A stretch of 64,000 nt of DNA from JAAYZM01 sp964510785 (GTDB lineage Bacteria; Actinomycetota; Actinomycetes; Actinomycetales; Cellulomonadaceae), in contig CAZECM010000008.1 in NCBI GenBank assembly GCA_964510785.1, positions 7,334-71,333 on the forward strand, given 5' to 3'. The notes below the pieces were generated by a model. That model searched no databases. It was given only the letters and a program-made list of their open reading frames with translations, and had not been told where the DNA came from. Positions 24,882-34,122 of the stretch are shown in pieces; positions within the stretch are counted from its first letter, which is position 1, and each line of letters starts with the position of its first letter. Both the position numbers and the translations under genes were made by a program.

Positions 24882-27800
24882 TTACCCTCCCGTCGAGGCG
24901 TAGCGGACCGAGCGGGCGACGTCGGCGAGCTCGGCCTGGACGATGCCGCGCACCGGCTGGCCGTCGACCAGGAGCGTGAGTGCGGCGCCGTCGAGCGCAC
25001 GGGCGAGACTGCCAGCGTCGAGGACCGTGGTGACCGTGACCGGGGTGGGCTGCACGATGATCGGCCCCTGACCGGGCCACGTGTTGCCGGAGTTGATGTG
25101 CTCGAGCGCCTGCCGGTTCACCTTCGTCGCCGCAGCGTTCACGACGAACTCACCATTGCTCAGGCGCGCCGCGATCGAGTCCGACGTCGACGTGCCCGGG
25201 CCGGCGATGTAGCCGCCGGCGAACTTCTTGACGACGTTGCCCTTCTTGTCGAGCTTCAAGCCGAGTGCGTCGAGGAACTCCTCAGCCATTCCCTTGCCGG
25301 CCTTGGCGATCACCTTGTTGATCCGCTCCTGCTCCTGCTCGAGTCCGACCACGAACGCCTCCGCGGCCGCCAAGCCGCCCTCGTGGAACCCCTCGGTCAC
25401 GTACTGACCCGCGGCGTCGGAGAACTTCTTGAGGTCCTCGTAGGCGGCGTTCAGGGCGTTGACCTGGGCAGGGCCGCCAGCGAGCAGCGCGTCGGCGACG
25501 AGGCTCCCCTCCTCCGAGCCGAGCATCGCGATCTCCTGCAGGATCACCCCCGAGGCGCCCATGTCCGCCAGGCGCTTGAGCTTGTTCGCGAACGCCCGAA
25601 TCTTTGCCGCCCGCTCCTGAGCGCCAGCGACGAGATCCGCGGCCGTCACCGACGCGGGCGTGCCCTTCTTGGTGACCTGCTCGTGCCAGACGTTCCCGCG
25701 CCCATCGGTGCGCTGCACCGTCTCGACCTCGTCCTCCGTGGCTGCCTTGATCGACGAGCGCAGCGACTGCTCACCCTGCAGCGCGGACGAAACCCCGTCG
25801 GCGATCTGGGCGAGCTGGGCGACGTTGTCGCGGGCGTCGGCGAGCTTCGCCTCGACCTTCTCCGCCTGGGCGTAGAGCTTGGTGAGGTTGCGCTCGGCAT
25901 CGCGCGCCGCGTCCTTCAGCGCGGCGCGCTGCTTCTTGGACAGATCCTTGTTGCGCGACGCCTCGAGCATCTCGTCGATGACGGAGTACGCGCCTGACAG
26001 ACCCGAGGACACCCGGTCCACGGTGTCGCCGCGGCGCACGTCGACGCGCAGCTCGCGCTCCGCCTCGGAGAGACGCTCCTGGCGAGCCTGAGCCTCGCGC
26101 AGCTCCTGACGAGCGGCAGACTCGGCCTTGCGGGCACGCTCCACGCGCTTACGGGCGTCCTCGCGAGCGCTCTTGTCCTTCGACCCCCGGACGGCGTCAG
26201 CGGCCTTCTGAGCGTCCTTCAGCTCCTTCGCGGCGTCGCGGTAGGCCTCCCGCGCGGACTTGGTCTGCCCGCGCGCCCAGGACACACGCCCGCCCGAGGC
26301 GAACCCCGGCAGGACGTCCGCACCGGAGTTGATCGCATCGAGCAGCGACAGGTTCCTCGCCGTCGCTGCCGCGTTCACCACGTACTCCCCGGACGCGGCC
26401 CGGATGAGCATGTTGTCCTTCGACGACGGCGCACCCGGCAGACGACCGCCCGACGCGCGGCCGATGCTCGTCGACGACCGTGCCGGCTCGAACGTCACCG
26501 CGACGCGACGGCCGTTGAGGTCGGTGATCCACCGCTCGACGTCCGCCGTCGCGCCCGCCAGATCCGCATCGACCTCGATCACAGGGTTGCGGATCGCCTC
26601 GAGCTCGGCGGAGAACTGCTCGGTCGCCTCCGCGCCCTTGTTCCCGAAGAGCGTGACCACCTTCGCGAGCTCGGCGTCGCTCATCTTCCCGAAGAGCTCG
26701 ACCTGGGCCGCCCCCTCGGGGCCGAGCGCCGTCAGCTCGTCTAGAAGATCGCCAGCAGCGCCCTGCAGCTCCTCAGGGAGCTTGCGCGCCCGCCCGGCGA
26801 GCTCGAGCATGTTCTGCTCCCACTCCTCCTGGGCAGCAACCTGACGCTCGAGCTCGGCGATGTAGTCGTCGACCTTGACCGGGAAGTCACCGAGGAAGTC
26901 CTCCCACGAGTCCTCGGTGCTCTCCGTGGCCGCCGCGGCCGCCTCGGCCAGCTCACGGTTCTTCTCCACCACGGCGTCGAAGGCGTCCTGCAGGTCGATG
27001 AACTCCGCCGACGCACCCGAAGCCATGTCGCGCCACGCCTCGAGGGCCTTCGCAGCCTCCTCGGACATCTCGCCGGTGTAGCCCATCGACTCGGCCAACT
27101 CGCGTGCCGACTCAGAGGCCGTGGTCTGCTCGACGTCGGCGGCCGCGAGCGCCTCGGCGTAGCCCGGCAGGTGCTCGCGAAGCTCGTCCATCGAGTACTT
27201 CGTCTGGTCGACCTGGGAGTAGAGGAGCTCGAGACCTTCGGCGGCGTGCTCGGGGTGACCCGCCGCAACCATCTGCGCCAGAGCGGTATCCCACGCCTCG
27301 AAGGCGGCCTTCGAGTCGTGGACCGAGGAGACATAGGTAGTGCCGAAGACGTCGTCGAGCTTCGATGCCCACAGGTCGAGCTTCCGGGTGATGCCTCCGT
27401 TGCCGGTGATCGCGTCGAGCGCTTCGGTGACGTCGTCGATGTTCTTGAAGGATGCGAACATGTCCGTCGACGCCGCGGCGTCCATGTCGAGTATCAGCTT
27501 CGTGAGCTCTGCGACGCCGGGGATCGCGCGGCCCGCGCCGTCCGAGAGGTTGGTGAGCGCGTCGGTCAGGTAGATGACACCGAGCGCGGCACCCGCGATG
27601 CCGGCGGCCTTGCCGAGCCCCCTGAGGCCGGCGGACGCGCGGGGGGCGACGGTGCTCAGGGAGCGGATGAGCTTGTAGGTCTCACCGATGCGGGGAGCGA
27701 GCAGCAGGAAGGTGCCCGCAAGGAGTCCGCCCGTCGCGGCGATGCCGGCGAGCTTGCCAAGCGCGCTCTGCGCGGCCGGGTCGAGGTTCGAGAACCACTG

Positions 27801-29060
27801 CGCCAGGTCGGCGACGCCGTCGGCGGCGTCAGCGACTGCCGGCAAGAACGAGTCGCCGATCGTGATCGCGGCGTCATTCAGTGAGTTGCGGGCGATCTGG
27901 ATGCGCGACTCGGTCGTCTCGTAGCGCTGCGCGGCCTCGATGAGCAAGGCCGTGTTCTCGTCCCACGCCCGGTTGGCGAGGCCGATCTGGTCGGCGAGCA
28001 AGCCCTGTGCCGAGGCGAGCGACCCGACGGAGCGCTTGAGCCGCTGGTCGGTCAGGCCCAGGTCGGCGTAGATGCGCGTGGTCGACTCGCCGGCCTCGGA
28101 GATCCGACCCATGCCCTCGACGAACGACGTGACCGCGCCAGCGGCGTCCTCACGGAAGAGCCGCGAGAACTCCTCCACGGTCATCCCGGAGACCTTCGCG
28201 AAGGTCTCGAGCTTCTTGCCGCCGTCGATCACGGCGTCGTTCATCGTCGTGAAGAGCTTGGACACCGCGGTGCCGCCGGCCTCGGCCTCGACACCCACCG
28301 AGGACAGCGAGGACGCGACCGCGAACACGTTCGCCTCGGTGAGGCCGGCATCCTTGGCGGCGGCCGCGAGGCGCGAAGACAGCGCGACGATGTCCGCCTC
28401 GGTCGTCGCCGAGTTGTTGCCCAGGGCGACGATCGTGGAGCCGAGCCGGTCCGTGTCCGACGTCGCCGTGCCCATGATGTTCGAGAACTTCGCGAGCGCG
28501 GTGGCGGCGTCCTCGGCCGACAGGTTCGTCGTCTCGCCCAGGTCGAGCATGACGCGCGTGAACGCGGCGACGTCGTCGACGTGCACGCCGAGCTGGCCGG
28601 CGAGCTCGGCCACCGCGGCGATCTCGGTGTGCGTCGCCGGCAGTACCGATGTGAGTCGGCGCAGGTCCTTCTCGAGCTTGGACATCTGCGCCGACGTGCC
28701 GTCGACGGTCTTCGTCACCCCGGCCCACGCGGACTCCCACGACATCGCGGCCTTCGTGGAGAACGCGAGCGCCGCCAGGACCGCCGTCGAGCCCGCGACG
28801 AGGGCCTTGCCGGTCGCCTTGTAGGCGTCCTGCTTGCGCTTCTCCGCGGCCGCGACGGCGTCGGCGGCCGACTTCTGGCGGACCTCGTCCTCGCGCAGCG
28901 CCGAGCCGTGCGCGCCCTGCATCGCCCGCCACTTGCGATCCGCGATCTCCTGCTGGCGCAGCAGGTGCTTCGTGGCGAGGGTGACCTTCTCGGCGCCCTG
29001 CTCGTAGCGCGAGGGGTCGAGGCTGACGCGTACCGAGGGGTCGCGGACGGAGAGGCTCAT
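24882..29060 (-). CDS. Tail tape measure protein
   Basis: 1392 residues, the largest gene of the prophage. It sets tail length. The TP901-type core is near residues 100-330 (SWESAWAGVTKTVDGTSAQMSKLE, LAGQLGVHVDDVAAFTRVMLDLG, VGVEAEAGGTAVSKLFTTM). Hydrophobic segments lie near 470-500. Long coiled coils rich in Ala, Arg and Glu occupy about 960-1130. At about 0.15 nm per residue (general rule for tape measures) it suggests a tail near 200 nm. It is preceded by the frameshifted chaperone pair. Confidence 0.95.
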   Translation of the reverse strand: MSLSVRDPSVRVSLDPSRYEQGAEKVTLATKHLLRQQEIADRKWRAMQGAHGSALREDEVRQKSAADAVAAAEKRKQDAYKATGKALVAGSTAVLAALAFSTKAAMSWESAWAGVTKTVDGTSAQMSKLEKDLRRLTSVLPATHTEIAAVAELAGQLGVHVDDVAAFTRVMLDLGETTNLSAEDAATALAKFSNIMGTATSDTDRLGSTIVALGNNSATTEADIVALSSRLAAAAKDAGLTEANVFAVASSLSSVGVEAEAGGTAVSKLFTTMNDAVIDGGKKLETFAKVSGMTVEEFSRLFREDAAGAVTSFVEGMGRISEAGESTTRIYADLGLTDQRLKRSVGSLASAQGLLADQIGLANRAWDENTALLIEAAQRYETTESRIQIARNSLNDAAITIGDSFLPAVADAADGVADLAQWFSNLDPAAQSALGKLAGIAATGGLLAGTFLLLAPRIGETYKLIRSLSTVAPRASAGLRGLGKAAGIAGAALGVIYLTDALTNLSDGAGRAIPGVAELTKLILDMDAAASTDMFASFKNIDDVTEALDAITGNGGITRKLDLWASKLDDVFGTTYVSSVHDSKAAFEAWDTALAQMVAAGHPEHAAEGLELLYSQVDQTKYSMDELREHLPGYAEALAAADVEQTTASESARELAESMGYTGEMSEEAAKALEAWRDMASGASAEFIDLQDAFDAVVEKNRELAEAAAAATESTEDSWEDFLGDFPVKVDDYIAELERQVAAQEEWEQNMLELAGRARKLPEELQGAAGDLLDELTALGPEGAAQVELFGKMSDAELAKVVTLFGNKGAEATEQFSAELEAIRNPVIEVDADLAGATADVERWITDLNGRRVAVTFEPARSSTSIGRASGGRLPGAPSSKDNMLIRAASGEYVVNAAATARNLSLLDAINSGADVLPGFASGGRVSWARGQTKSAREAYRDAAKELKDAQKAADAVRGSKDKSAREDARKRVERARKAESAARQELREAQARQERLSEAERELRVDVRRGDTVDRVSSGLSGAYSVIDEMLEASRNKDLSKKQRAALKDAARDAERNLTKLYAQAEKVEAKLADARDNVAQLAQIADGVSSALQGEQSLRSSIKAATEDEVETVQRTDGRGNVWHEQVTKKGTPASVTAADLVAGAQERAAKIRAFANKLKRLADMGASGVILQEIAMLGSEEGSLVADALLAGGPAQVNALNAAYEDLKKFSDAAGQYVTEGFHEGGLAAAEAFVVGLEQEQERINKVIAKAGKGMAEEFLDALGLKLDKKGNVVKKFAGGYIAGPGTSTSDSIAARLSNGEFVVNAAATKVNRQALEHINSGNTWPGQGPIIVQPTPVTVTTVLDAGSLARALDGAALTLLVDGQPVRGIVQAELADVARSVRYASTGG

Positions 29061-29086
29061 GGATCACCTCCCCGCTACGTGTTGAT

Positions 29087-29424
29087 TCACGTGGGCCGGT
29101 TGAGCCGGATCTCTTTGAGGCACCGTTCGCACGTGCCGGCGGTGCCGGCGGCCATGCGCACGTGGGCGCCGCGAGCTTTCGCGTCCTCGGACTCGTCCGC
29201 GTGTGCGCGGGCGACGCAGCCGGCGCACACGTCGACGTGCGCGTGGCGGGGACCCTCGTCGGGGTGGGAGCCGCAGCTCGAGCACCTGCGCGCCTCGTAG
29301 GCCTGCCACTGCAAAGCCGCGTCCTGGGAGAGCTCACCCCACTGCAGGAACTCCTCCAGAGGGATGCCGCGCGGCCCGCAGTAGGCCATCCGCTGAGCGA
29401 GAAGAGCGTCGCGGCTCAGCCTTT
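29087..29424 (-). CDS. Tail assembly chaperone, frameshifted extension (zinc-ribbon tail)
   Basis: Reached by -1 slippage at 29428-29422 from the upstream chaperone frame. The extension reads RLSRDALLAQRMAYCGPRG, then IPLEEFLQWGELSQDAALQW, and ends with two Cys pairs (CSSCGSHPDEG, CAGCVARAHAD, CERCLKEIRL). The middle resembles the T part of the G/GT chaperones; the zinc-ribbon end is unusual. No independent start is needed. It ends 27 bases before the tape measure gene. Confidence 0.78.
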
Positions 29425-29901
29425 TGGGAGCGCGGAGGACGGCGCTTTGAAGTTCAGCTCGAGGAGCTCGGTGTAGAGCACGTCGATCTCGCCCCACGCC
29501 CATGCGCCGGACCCGAGCTGCTCGACCCACCAGGCTTCGTCCTGCAGGTCCTCGTCGACCGCGCACGCGGCCGCGAGCGCCGGGGCGAGGGTGACGCGCA
29601 CTAGCTCGCCGTCGGCGTTCGTGTGGGCGTCCTGCAGCGCCTCGAGCTCGACGGGCTCGAGGTTCTTGAACTCGACGGCCACGTAGAAGGCCTTGAGTGC
29701 CTGGCGAGCCTCCTCGAGGTCCTGCTCGGCGGCCAGGATCTCCTTGGGAGCCCGGTTCGTCACCTGACGCATCGTCAGGACCCGCTCGAGCTCGGCAACG
29801 CGCGAACGTGCCGGCCCAGGATCGGAGACCTGGACCGGCACGGTCGTGGTGCGCGCGCGCTTCGCGGCGAGCTGCTCGCGCAGCGACAGCTTCTTGGCCA
29901 C
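29416..29901 (-). CDS. Tail assembly chaperone (G-type)
   Basis: 161 residues. Helical protein (MAKKLSLREQLAAKRART, RSRVAELERVLTMRQV, EARQALKAFYVAVEFKNLEP) in the position of gpG between the tail tube and tape measure. It coats the tape measure during tail assembly. A CCCAAAA slip site six codons before its TGA allows production of the longer GT-like protein. It begins 2 bases after the tail tube stop. Confidence 0.82.
   Translation of the reverse strand: MAKKLSLREQLAAKRARTTTVPVQVSDPGPARSRVAELERVLTMRQVTNRAPKEILAAEQDLEEARQALKAFYVAVEFKNLEPVELEALQDAHTNADGELVRVTLAPALAAACAVDEDLQDEAWWVEQLGSGAWAWGEIDVLYTELLELNFKAPSSALPKG
29422..29428 (-). promoter_or_regulatory. Programmed -1 frameshift site CCCAAAA
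   Basis: On the coding strand the heptamer C CCA AAA fits the X XXY YYZ rule. In frame 0 the ribosome reads Leu-Pro-Lys-Gly-stop. After slipping it reads Pro-Lys-Arg-Leu-Ser and continues for about 110 residues. The stop at 29416-29418 follows closely, as in other tail chaperone pairs. Confidence 0.82.
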
Positions 29902-29903
29902 GG

Positions 29904-30392
29904 TCAGGCCGCGGCCGGGATCGCGACGTCCTCGGCGGGCGGCGCGGTGATCGTGAACCCGACGGTGAGCTGGGCGGCCGTCTCCCCGGTCGTGCGGACC
30001 TTGCCGAGCGAGTTGACCTCGATCGGGAAGATGTCCGATGGCTGGGTGGGGACGTCGCCGCCGTCCATGAAGATGATGAAGCCCTTCGTGCCGCGCGGGA
30101 GCACGTCGCGGGCGTCGTCGCCGTCCTCGGAGGCGTACATCGTCAGGGACGAGTCCGAGGTCTGCAGGCGCCCGGCGATCTTCGACATGAACCGCGTGCC
30201 GAGGTCGGGGGTGTCGATCGAGCCGGCCGTGATGTCCCAGCCGGACAGGTCGGCGATCTCGTCGGTGATGTCCGTCGAGGCGGTGATCTCCGCGCGCGAC
30301 GCTCCGGTCTTGTAGTTGGCGAGGCTCGTCGCGAAGAAGACCTTGGAGATCTCCGGCGCGAAGAACCGCGTGCTCGTGGCGAGCTTGGCCAT
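29904..30392 (-). CDS. Major tail tube protein
   Basis: 162 residues. N-terminus MAKLATSTRFFAPEISKVFFA, then ADLSGWDITAGSIDTPDLGTRF, LYASEDG-like and GTKGFIIFMDGGD strands, the pattern of actinophage tail-tube proteins (lambda gpV-like fold). It lies between the connector genes and the chaperones. It polymerises into the tube. Confidence 0.85.
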   Translation of the reverse strand: MAKLATSTRFFAPEISKVFFATSLANYKTGASRAEITASTDITDEIADLSGWDITAGSIDTPDLGTRFMSKIAGRLQTSDSSLTMYASEDGDDARDVLPRGTKGFIIFMDGGDVPTQPSDIFPIEVNSLGKVRTTGETAAQLTVGFTITAPPAEDVAIPAAA

Positions 30393-30393
30393 G

Positions 30394-30657
30394 TCAGTTC
30401 TCCTTCACGGGGGCAGACGGCTCCACCTCGGAACCGTCGGGGCCGGTCGCGGGTGCGGCCGGAGTCTGGGTGTCCGCGCTCTGGGCCGGCGTCGTACGCG
30501 GCCGGGAGCGGGAGGTGCGGGAGCGGGAGGTGCGTGGGCGGTTGCCGGGCAGCCACCCCGAGCGCTTCCACGCGCGCACGGAGCGCGGGTGGACGTGCGA
30601 GACGACGTCGAGCTCGGGGTGGTAGATCGGTACGAGGGACGAGCGGGGGGCAGACAC
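30394..30657 (-). CDS. Small head-tail region protein
   Basis: 87 residues from a GTG at 30657 with GGAGGTG upstream. The N-terminus holds a short motif VPIYHPELDVVSHVHPRSVRAWKRSGW seen in small phage proteins at this place (quoted in part: YHPELDVVSHV). The C-terminus is a low-complexity Pro/Thr/Ala tail. A 23-bp stretch of that tail is identical to one in the HNH gene at 39774-39796. Function unknown; position suggests tail-tube accessory. Confidence 0.7.
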   Translation of the reverse strand: MSAPRSSLVPIYHPELDVVSHVHPRSVRAWKRSGWLPGNRPRTSRSRTSRSRPRTTPAQSADTQTPAAPATGPDGSEVEPSAPVKEN

Positions 30658-30695
30658 GAGCGCACCTCCTCGAGGTGGTGTTGCTGGGGGGTGGG

Positions 30696-31148
30696 TCAGG
30701 CCAGTCCGACGCGGCGGTTGACCTCTTCGACGATCTCCACCGCGGCGCGGCGGACGTCTTCGGCGCCGGCCTGGGCGGCCGGCAGGAGGAAGGGGCGCGC
30801 CTGCTCGTCGAACCAGTACCCGCGGTTGCCGAACAGGGGGTGCTTGAACCAGGACGAGAGGATCCCCTCGTACACGCGGGCGTGCGGGGCAGTCGAGAGC
30901 GACGCCCGGACTCGCACACCGGGGCGGCGCTGCGAGAACGACACCTCGAGCGAGAGCGACCGGGGGATCCGCGAGGACCACATCGCCGCGCCGGCGGCGT
31001 CGTGCAGGATCCCTCGGGCGGCGTCACGCAGCTTCGGGCGCATCTCGCGCCGGAACTCCTTGGGGATGCGTCCCAGGGCCCGGTAAAGCATGCGGATCTC
31101 GGTGTAGTCGATGCCCTCGCCGTACTCGCTGCCAGGCGGAGTGGTCAC
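30696..31148 (-). CDS. Head-tail joining protein, HK97 gp10-like
   Basis: 150 residues from a GTG at 31148 that overlaps the stop of the preceding gene (GTGA). IRMLYRALGRIPKEFRREM and RDAARGILHDAAGAAM resemble the N-terminal helices of gp10-like connector and tail-completion proteins. The C-terminal WFDEQARPFLLPAAQAGAED is also typical. It probably works at the neck with the next two genes. Confidence 0.75.
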   Translation of the reverse strand: MTTPPGSEYGEGIDYTEIRMLYRALGRIPKEFRREMRPKLRDAARGILHDAAGAAMWSSRIPRSLSLEVSFSQRRPGVRVRASLSTAPHARVYEGILSSWFKHPLFGNRGYWFDEQARPFLLPAAQAGAEDVRRAAVEIVEEVNRRVGLA

Positions 31149-31603
31149 AGCGCGCTCGAGCAGACGATCGAGTAGAGGACATTCACCGTGGCACCCTGCT
31201 CGTGCTGGATGGGGATCCACTCGAACTCGCGAGCGAACTCGGCACGGTCCCACGCGCCGGCGGCCACGTGGTCGTCGCCGAGGGCAACCGCGAGCGCGGT
31301 GAGAAGGTCTACGGCACGTTCGCGGAGCGCGGCAAGGTTCGTGGTTCCGGAGGTGAGCGTGAGCAAGCACCGCACGGTGACGTCCTCGCGGTACCGGGGC
31401 TTGCCCATGCCAGGCAGGACAGTGGCGGTGGCCTCGTAGCCCGGGCGGTCGGGTCCGTCGGTGAGACCGACGACGAAGGCCTCGTCCATGACCTCGCCGA
31501 GGTGCGGCCCGTCGAGGACCTGCAGGTCGGAGTGCTCCTTGTGGAGCTCGACGAGGCGGCCCACGACCGCTCCGACGCGGGTCAGCCCGTTGCCGGACAT
31601 CAC
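31145..31603 (-). CDS. Tail terminator/head-tail completion protein
   Basis: 152 residues (second ATG at 31600 also possible). The pattern LVELHKEHSDLQVLDGPHL, VRCLLTLTSGTTNLAALRERAVDLLTAL and TVNVLYSIVCS fits tail-terminator proteins (gpU-like fold) of actinophages. It overlaps both neighbours by four bases. Assignment is by order and secondary structure. Confidence 0.68.
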   Translation of the reverse strand: MMSGNGLTRVGAVVGRLVELHKEHSDLQVLDGPHLGEVMDEAFVVGLTDGPDRPGYEATATVLPGMGKPRYREDVTVRCLLTLTSGTTNLAALRERAVDLLTALAVALGDDHVAAGAWDRAEFAREFEWIPIQHEQGATVNVLYSIVCSSAL

Positions 31604-32154
31604 ACCCCCAGGAGCTCGTAGGGGGCGAGGAGCTGCTGGGCTCGTCGCGGGAACGCGAAGCCCTGCATCCTCGCCGCGCCGTCTGCGGCGTCAGCGGCCG
31701 CGGTGTAGGCGACGCCGCGCGACCCGCCGCCGGCGCGTCCGCGCTGGGTCTCCCACAGGTGCGCGGCGACGATCTTGATTGCCTGACGCACCGACGAGGT
31801 GCGCTCTGGTGCGGTGACCGTGACGGTCCAGGGGGCACGCCCCGAGACGGTGAGCGTGACGATCCCCGCGCGCAGGTTCGGTTCGATGGCCGTGGGGGCG
31901 ATCTCTCGGCCGTCGGCGTCGACGACGGAGACGACCGAGGAGAGCCCCTTCAGTGGGAGCACGAGGGCGGGGCCCGGCTGGTGCACCACAAGCTCGACCT
32001 CGTCCGTGTCGAGGGGGCCGACCTTGAACTCCACCTGCTCGTGAGCGGACTCCACGACCTCGGTCAGCTTCTCGCCCGTAGCTTCGGGGTCGTTGGCGTC
32101 CATGCGGAGGAAGTCCGCCACTGCCGACACGGGGACGAGAAGCTGACCTGCCAT
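31600..32154 (-). CDS. Head-tail connector (gp6-like)
   Basis: 184 residues from ATG 32154. Helical N-terminus (VSAVADFLRMDANDPEATGEKLTEVVESAHEQVE) then a beta insert and C-terminal helices (VRQAIKIVAAHLWETQRG). The phrase VRQAIKIVAAHLWE is characteristic of gp6-type adaptor proteins that bind under the portal. A four-base overlap joins it to the tail terminator. Confidence 0.78.
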   Translation of the reverse strand: MAGQLLVPVSAVADFLRMDANDPEATGEKLTEVVESAHEQVEFKVGPLDTDEVELVVHQPGPALVLPLKGLSSVVSVVDADGREIAPTAIEPNLRAGIVTLTVSGRAPWTVTVTAPERTSSVRQAIKIVAAHLWETQRGRAGGGSRGVAYTAAADAADGAARMQGFAFPRRAQQLLAPYELLGV

Positions 32155-32156
32155 GC

Positions 32157-32498
32157 TCAGGCTCCGGGCTCGGGCGCGGCCGTCTGCTCGGGGTCCGTCG
32201 CGGGCGCGGGGTCCGTCGCGGGCGCGGGGTCGTCCGAGCTCTTCGCGAGCTGGTCCTTCGCCGAACCGCGGCGAGGCGCGGGCGCGGGAGCCGACTCCGG
32301 CGCGGGGGCGACGGTCTCGGGGGACTTCGGCTTGCCGATCGCCTTGAGCTGGGCGTCCACGGACTTCGCTCGATCGGTGAGACCGCGGGCGACGTACCCC
32401 GCCTTCTCGTTCTGCAGCGCCGCGTAGAGCTCGGCGTGCTCGCTGGCCTGCGCGGCCCTTCGACGCGCCGCAGCAGCCGTGTGTGTTGCCTTGGCCAT
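32157..32498 (-). CDS. Hypothetical protein with Pro/Ala repeats
   Basis: 113 residues. Helical, basic N-terminal half (KATHTAAAARRRAAQASEHAE, YVARGLTDRAKSVDAQLKAIG). The C-terminal half is low-complexity and includes a tandem repeat PATDPAPATDP, encoded by an exact 18-bp duplication near 32190-32226. Located between capsid and connector. Function unknown; may be a head accessory protein. Confidence 0.65.
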   Translation of the reverse strand: MAKATHTAAAARRRAAQASEHAELYAALQNEKAGYVARGLTDRAKSVDAQLKAIGKPKSPETVAPAPESAPAPAPRRGSAKDQLAKSSDDPAPATDPAPATDPEQTAAPEPGA

Positions 32499-32535
32499 AT
32501 CTACTCCTCAGAGTCGAGTCGGGTGCGGGATGGAA

Positions 32536-32572
32536 CCGGCTGGGTGCCCGCCCGACGCGGGCACCCAGCCGG
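32536..32572 (-). terminator. Strong hairpin after the major capsid gene
   Basis: Perfect 16-bp stem (32536-32551 with 32557-32572) and 5-base loop, starting 8 bases after the capsid stop. It may partly terminate transcription or stabilise the capsid mRNA so that capsid is made in excess over downstream genes. Confidence 0.75.
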
Positions 32573-32579
32573 GTGAGGA

Positions 32580-33995
32580 TCAGAAGGTCGGCGCCTTGAG
32601 CCCGGTGCCGGTGATCTTCTGGTGGACCGCCTTCGGCGTGCCCTGGTCGTCGACCACGCGGTCGAAGCACGCGGCGTAGTACCCGTACACCACGAGGTCG
32701 ATGCCGAGCTTCTTGGCCTGGGGCTGCTCGGCCCGGATGTACATCGGGGAGTTCGGGTCCTCCCACAGGTGGGCCTCCTGGCGGGCGACGGCCACGGCCA
32801 CGTCCTCGTCCGGCGGCTCGGCCGAGCCGAGTGCGTTCGGGAGGTTGTTGTCCGTGACGACCGCACCGCCGTTGGGCAGGAACCCGCGCACGCCCGCCGG
32901 GTAGCCGGAGCCGGTCGAGGTGCCACCCGCGAGCGCGGGGAACCCCTGTGCGGCGATGAACGGCCACTGGTCCGTGAGCTCGCCCTGCAGCCACTTCCAG
33001 CGCCGGCCGCGCATGAGGGTGAAGACCTCGTCCTCGTCGAGGTCCTGCAGGACGTCCTCGACGTTCGCTGCGGCAGCGAGGATCTTGCGGTAGAGCTCCG
33101 CCGCCGTCGGGGTCGCGTCGGTGTAGGTGACCAGGTTCGCCACCGCGAGCAGCCCCCACGTGGGGGCGTTGATGATCGTCGAGTCGAGGTTCACGTCGTA
33201 CGCCTTGAGGAGGTCCTCGAAGACGATGTCCTCCGTGCCGAGCGACCGCTCCACCGACTGGCGGGAGATGGTCTGAGAGCCGGCCGCGGTGCGGATCGGG
33301 ACCGCGATCATCTCGTCCGCGTAGTCGTCCTCGGAGACCGCCGTGTTCTCGGTCGCCTGGTTGGCGACCGACGTCTTGGCCGTCTGACGCGGGATGTACG
33401 CGGTCATCCCGGTCTCGGGGAGGTCGTGGTGGCGGCACTGGTCGGCGAGCTTGCGGCCCGGGCGACCCTTGGGCGCGTAGAGCTCGATGAGGTACTGCGG
33501 GACGACCAGGCCGGGCGCGCCACCGGTGCTCACGGCACGCTGCACGGTCTCGGCCCGCTCGACACGCTCCTCCGCCATGTGGCGGGAGAGACGCTCACGG
33601 GCGGAGAGGTCACCGACGAAGCTCGCGGCGACGTCGCGCAGGAAGGTCTGACCCTGCGGGTCGGACTCCCGGGTGTAGGTGCGGGGCTCGGTCCCGACCC
33701 TGGTGGTCGCCTCCCGGTTGGTGGGCGCGGGCGCACCCGACGGGCCGACGCGGGCCTGCAGGTCCGTGACCGCGGCGTCGGCACGCTGCTCGGCCTCGTA
33801 GCCCTCCAGCTGCGCGCGCAGTGCCTCGAGCTCGGCGTCGATCGACGCCTGCGACTGCCGCAGCGCCGCGACGGCGGTCTCGTCGACCTCGGGGAGTCCG
33901 CGGAGCCTCTCGAGCTCCGTGGCGTTGGTGTTGCGCTGGGCGATCCGGGCGTTGATCTGCTCCCGGACCCGCGCGATGAGCTGCTCGAGCGTCAT
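32580..33995 (-). CDS. Major capsid protein, HK97 fold with delta domain
   Basis: 471 residues. The first about 120 residues are a coiled-coil scaffold (delta) domain (LEQLIARVREQINARIAQRNT, LRQSQASIDAELEALRAQLEG) removed by the protease during maturation. The shell domain follows: GAPGLVVPQYLIELYAPKGRPG, ETGMTAYIPRQT, AGSQTISRQSVERS, FTLMRGRRWKWL, and C-terminal VYGYYAACFDRVVDD. Gene order (portal, protease, capsid) confirms it. A strong hairpin lies downstream. Confidence 0.94.
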   Translation of the reverse strand: MTLEQLIARVREQINARIAQRNTNATELERLRGLPEVDETAVAALRQSQASIDAELEALRAQLEGYEAEQRADAAVTDLQARVGPSGAPAPTNREATTRVGTEPRTYTRESDPQGQTFLRDVAASFVGDLSARERLSRHMAEERVERAETVQRAVSTGGAPGLVVPQYLIELYAPKGRPGRKLADQCRHHDLPETGMTAYIPRQTAKTSVANQATENTAVSEDDYADEMIAVPIRTAAGSQTISRQSVERSLGTEDIVFEDLLKAYDVNLDSTIINAPTWGLLAVANLVTYTDATPTAAELYRKILAAAANVEDVLQDLDEDEVFTLMRGRRWKWLQGELTDQWPFIAAQGFPALAGGTSTGSGYPAGVRGFLPNGGAVVTDNNLPNALGSAEPPDEDVAVAVARQEAHLWEDPNSPMYIRAEQPQAKKLGIDLVVYGYYAACFDRVVDDQGTPKAVHQKITGTGLKAPTF

Positions 33996-34122
33996 CTCAG
34001 TACTCCGTTCTGCCCCGGAGGGCTATCGGTGATGGGGTGGGTCCCAGCAGCGACAGGCGGTACCCGGCCAGGCATGTGCGCGGCAGGCCCTTGCGCGACG
34101 CGTCGAGGGGGTTCGGTCCGGC

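Noticed and set aside
28072..28824. Long rightward frame inside the tape measure gene
   Set aside because: Shadow frame caused by high GC; no start signal and no recognisable product.
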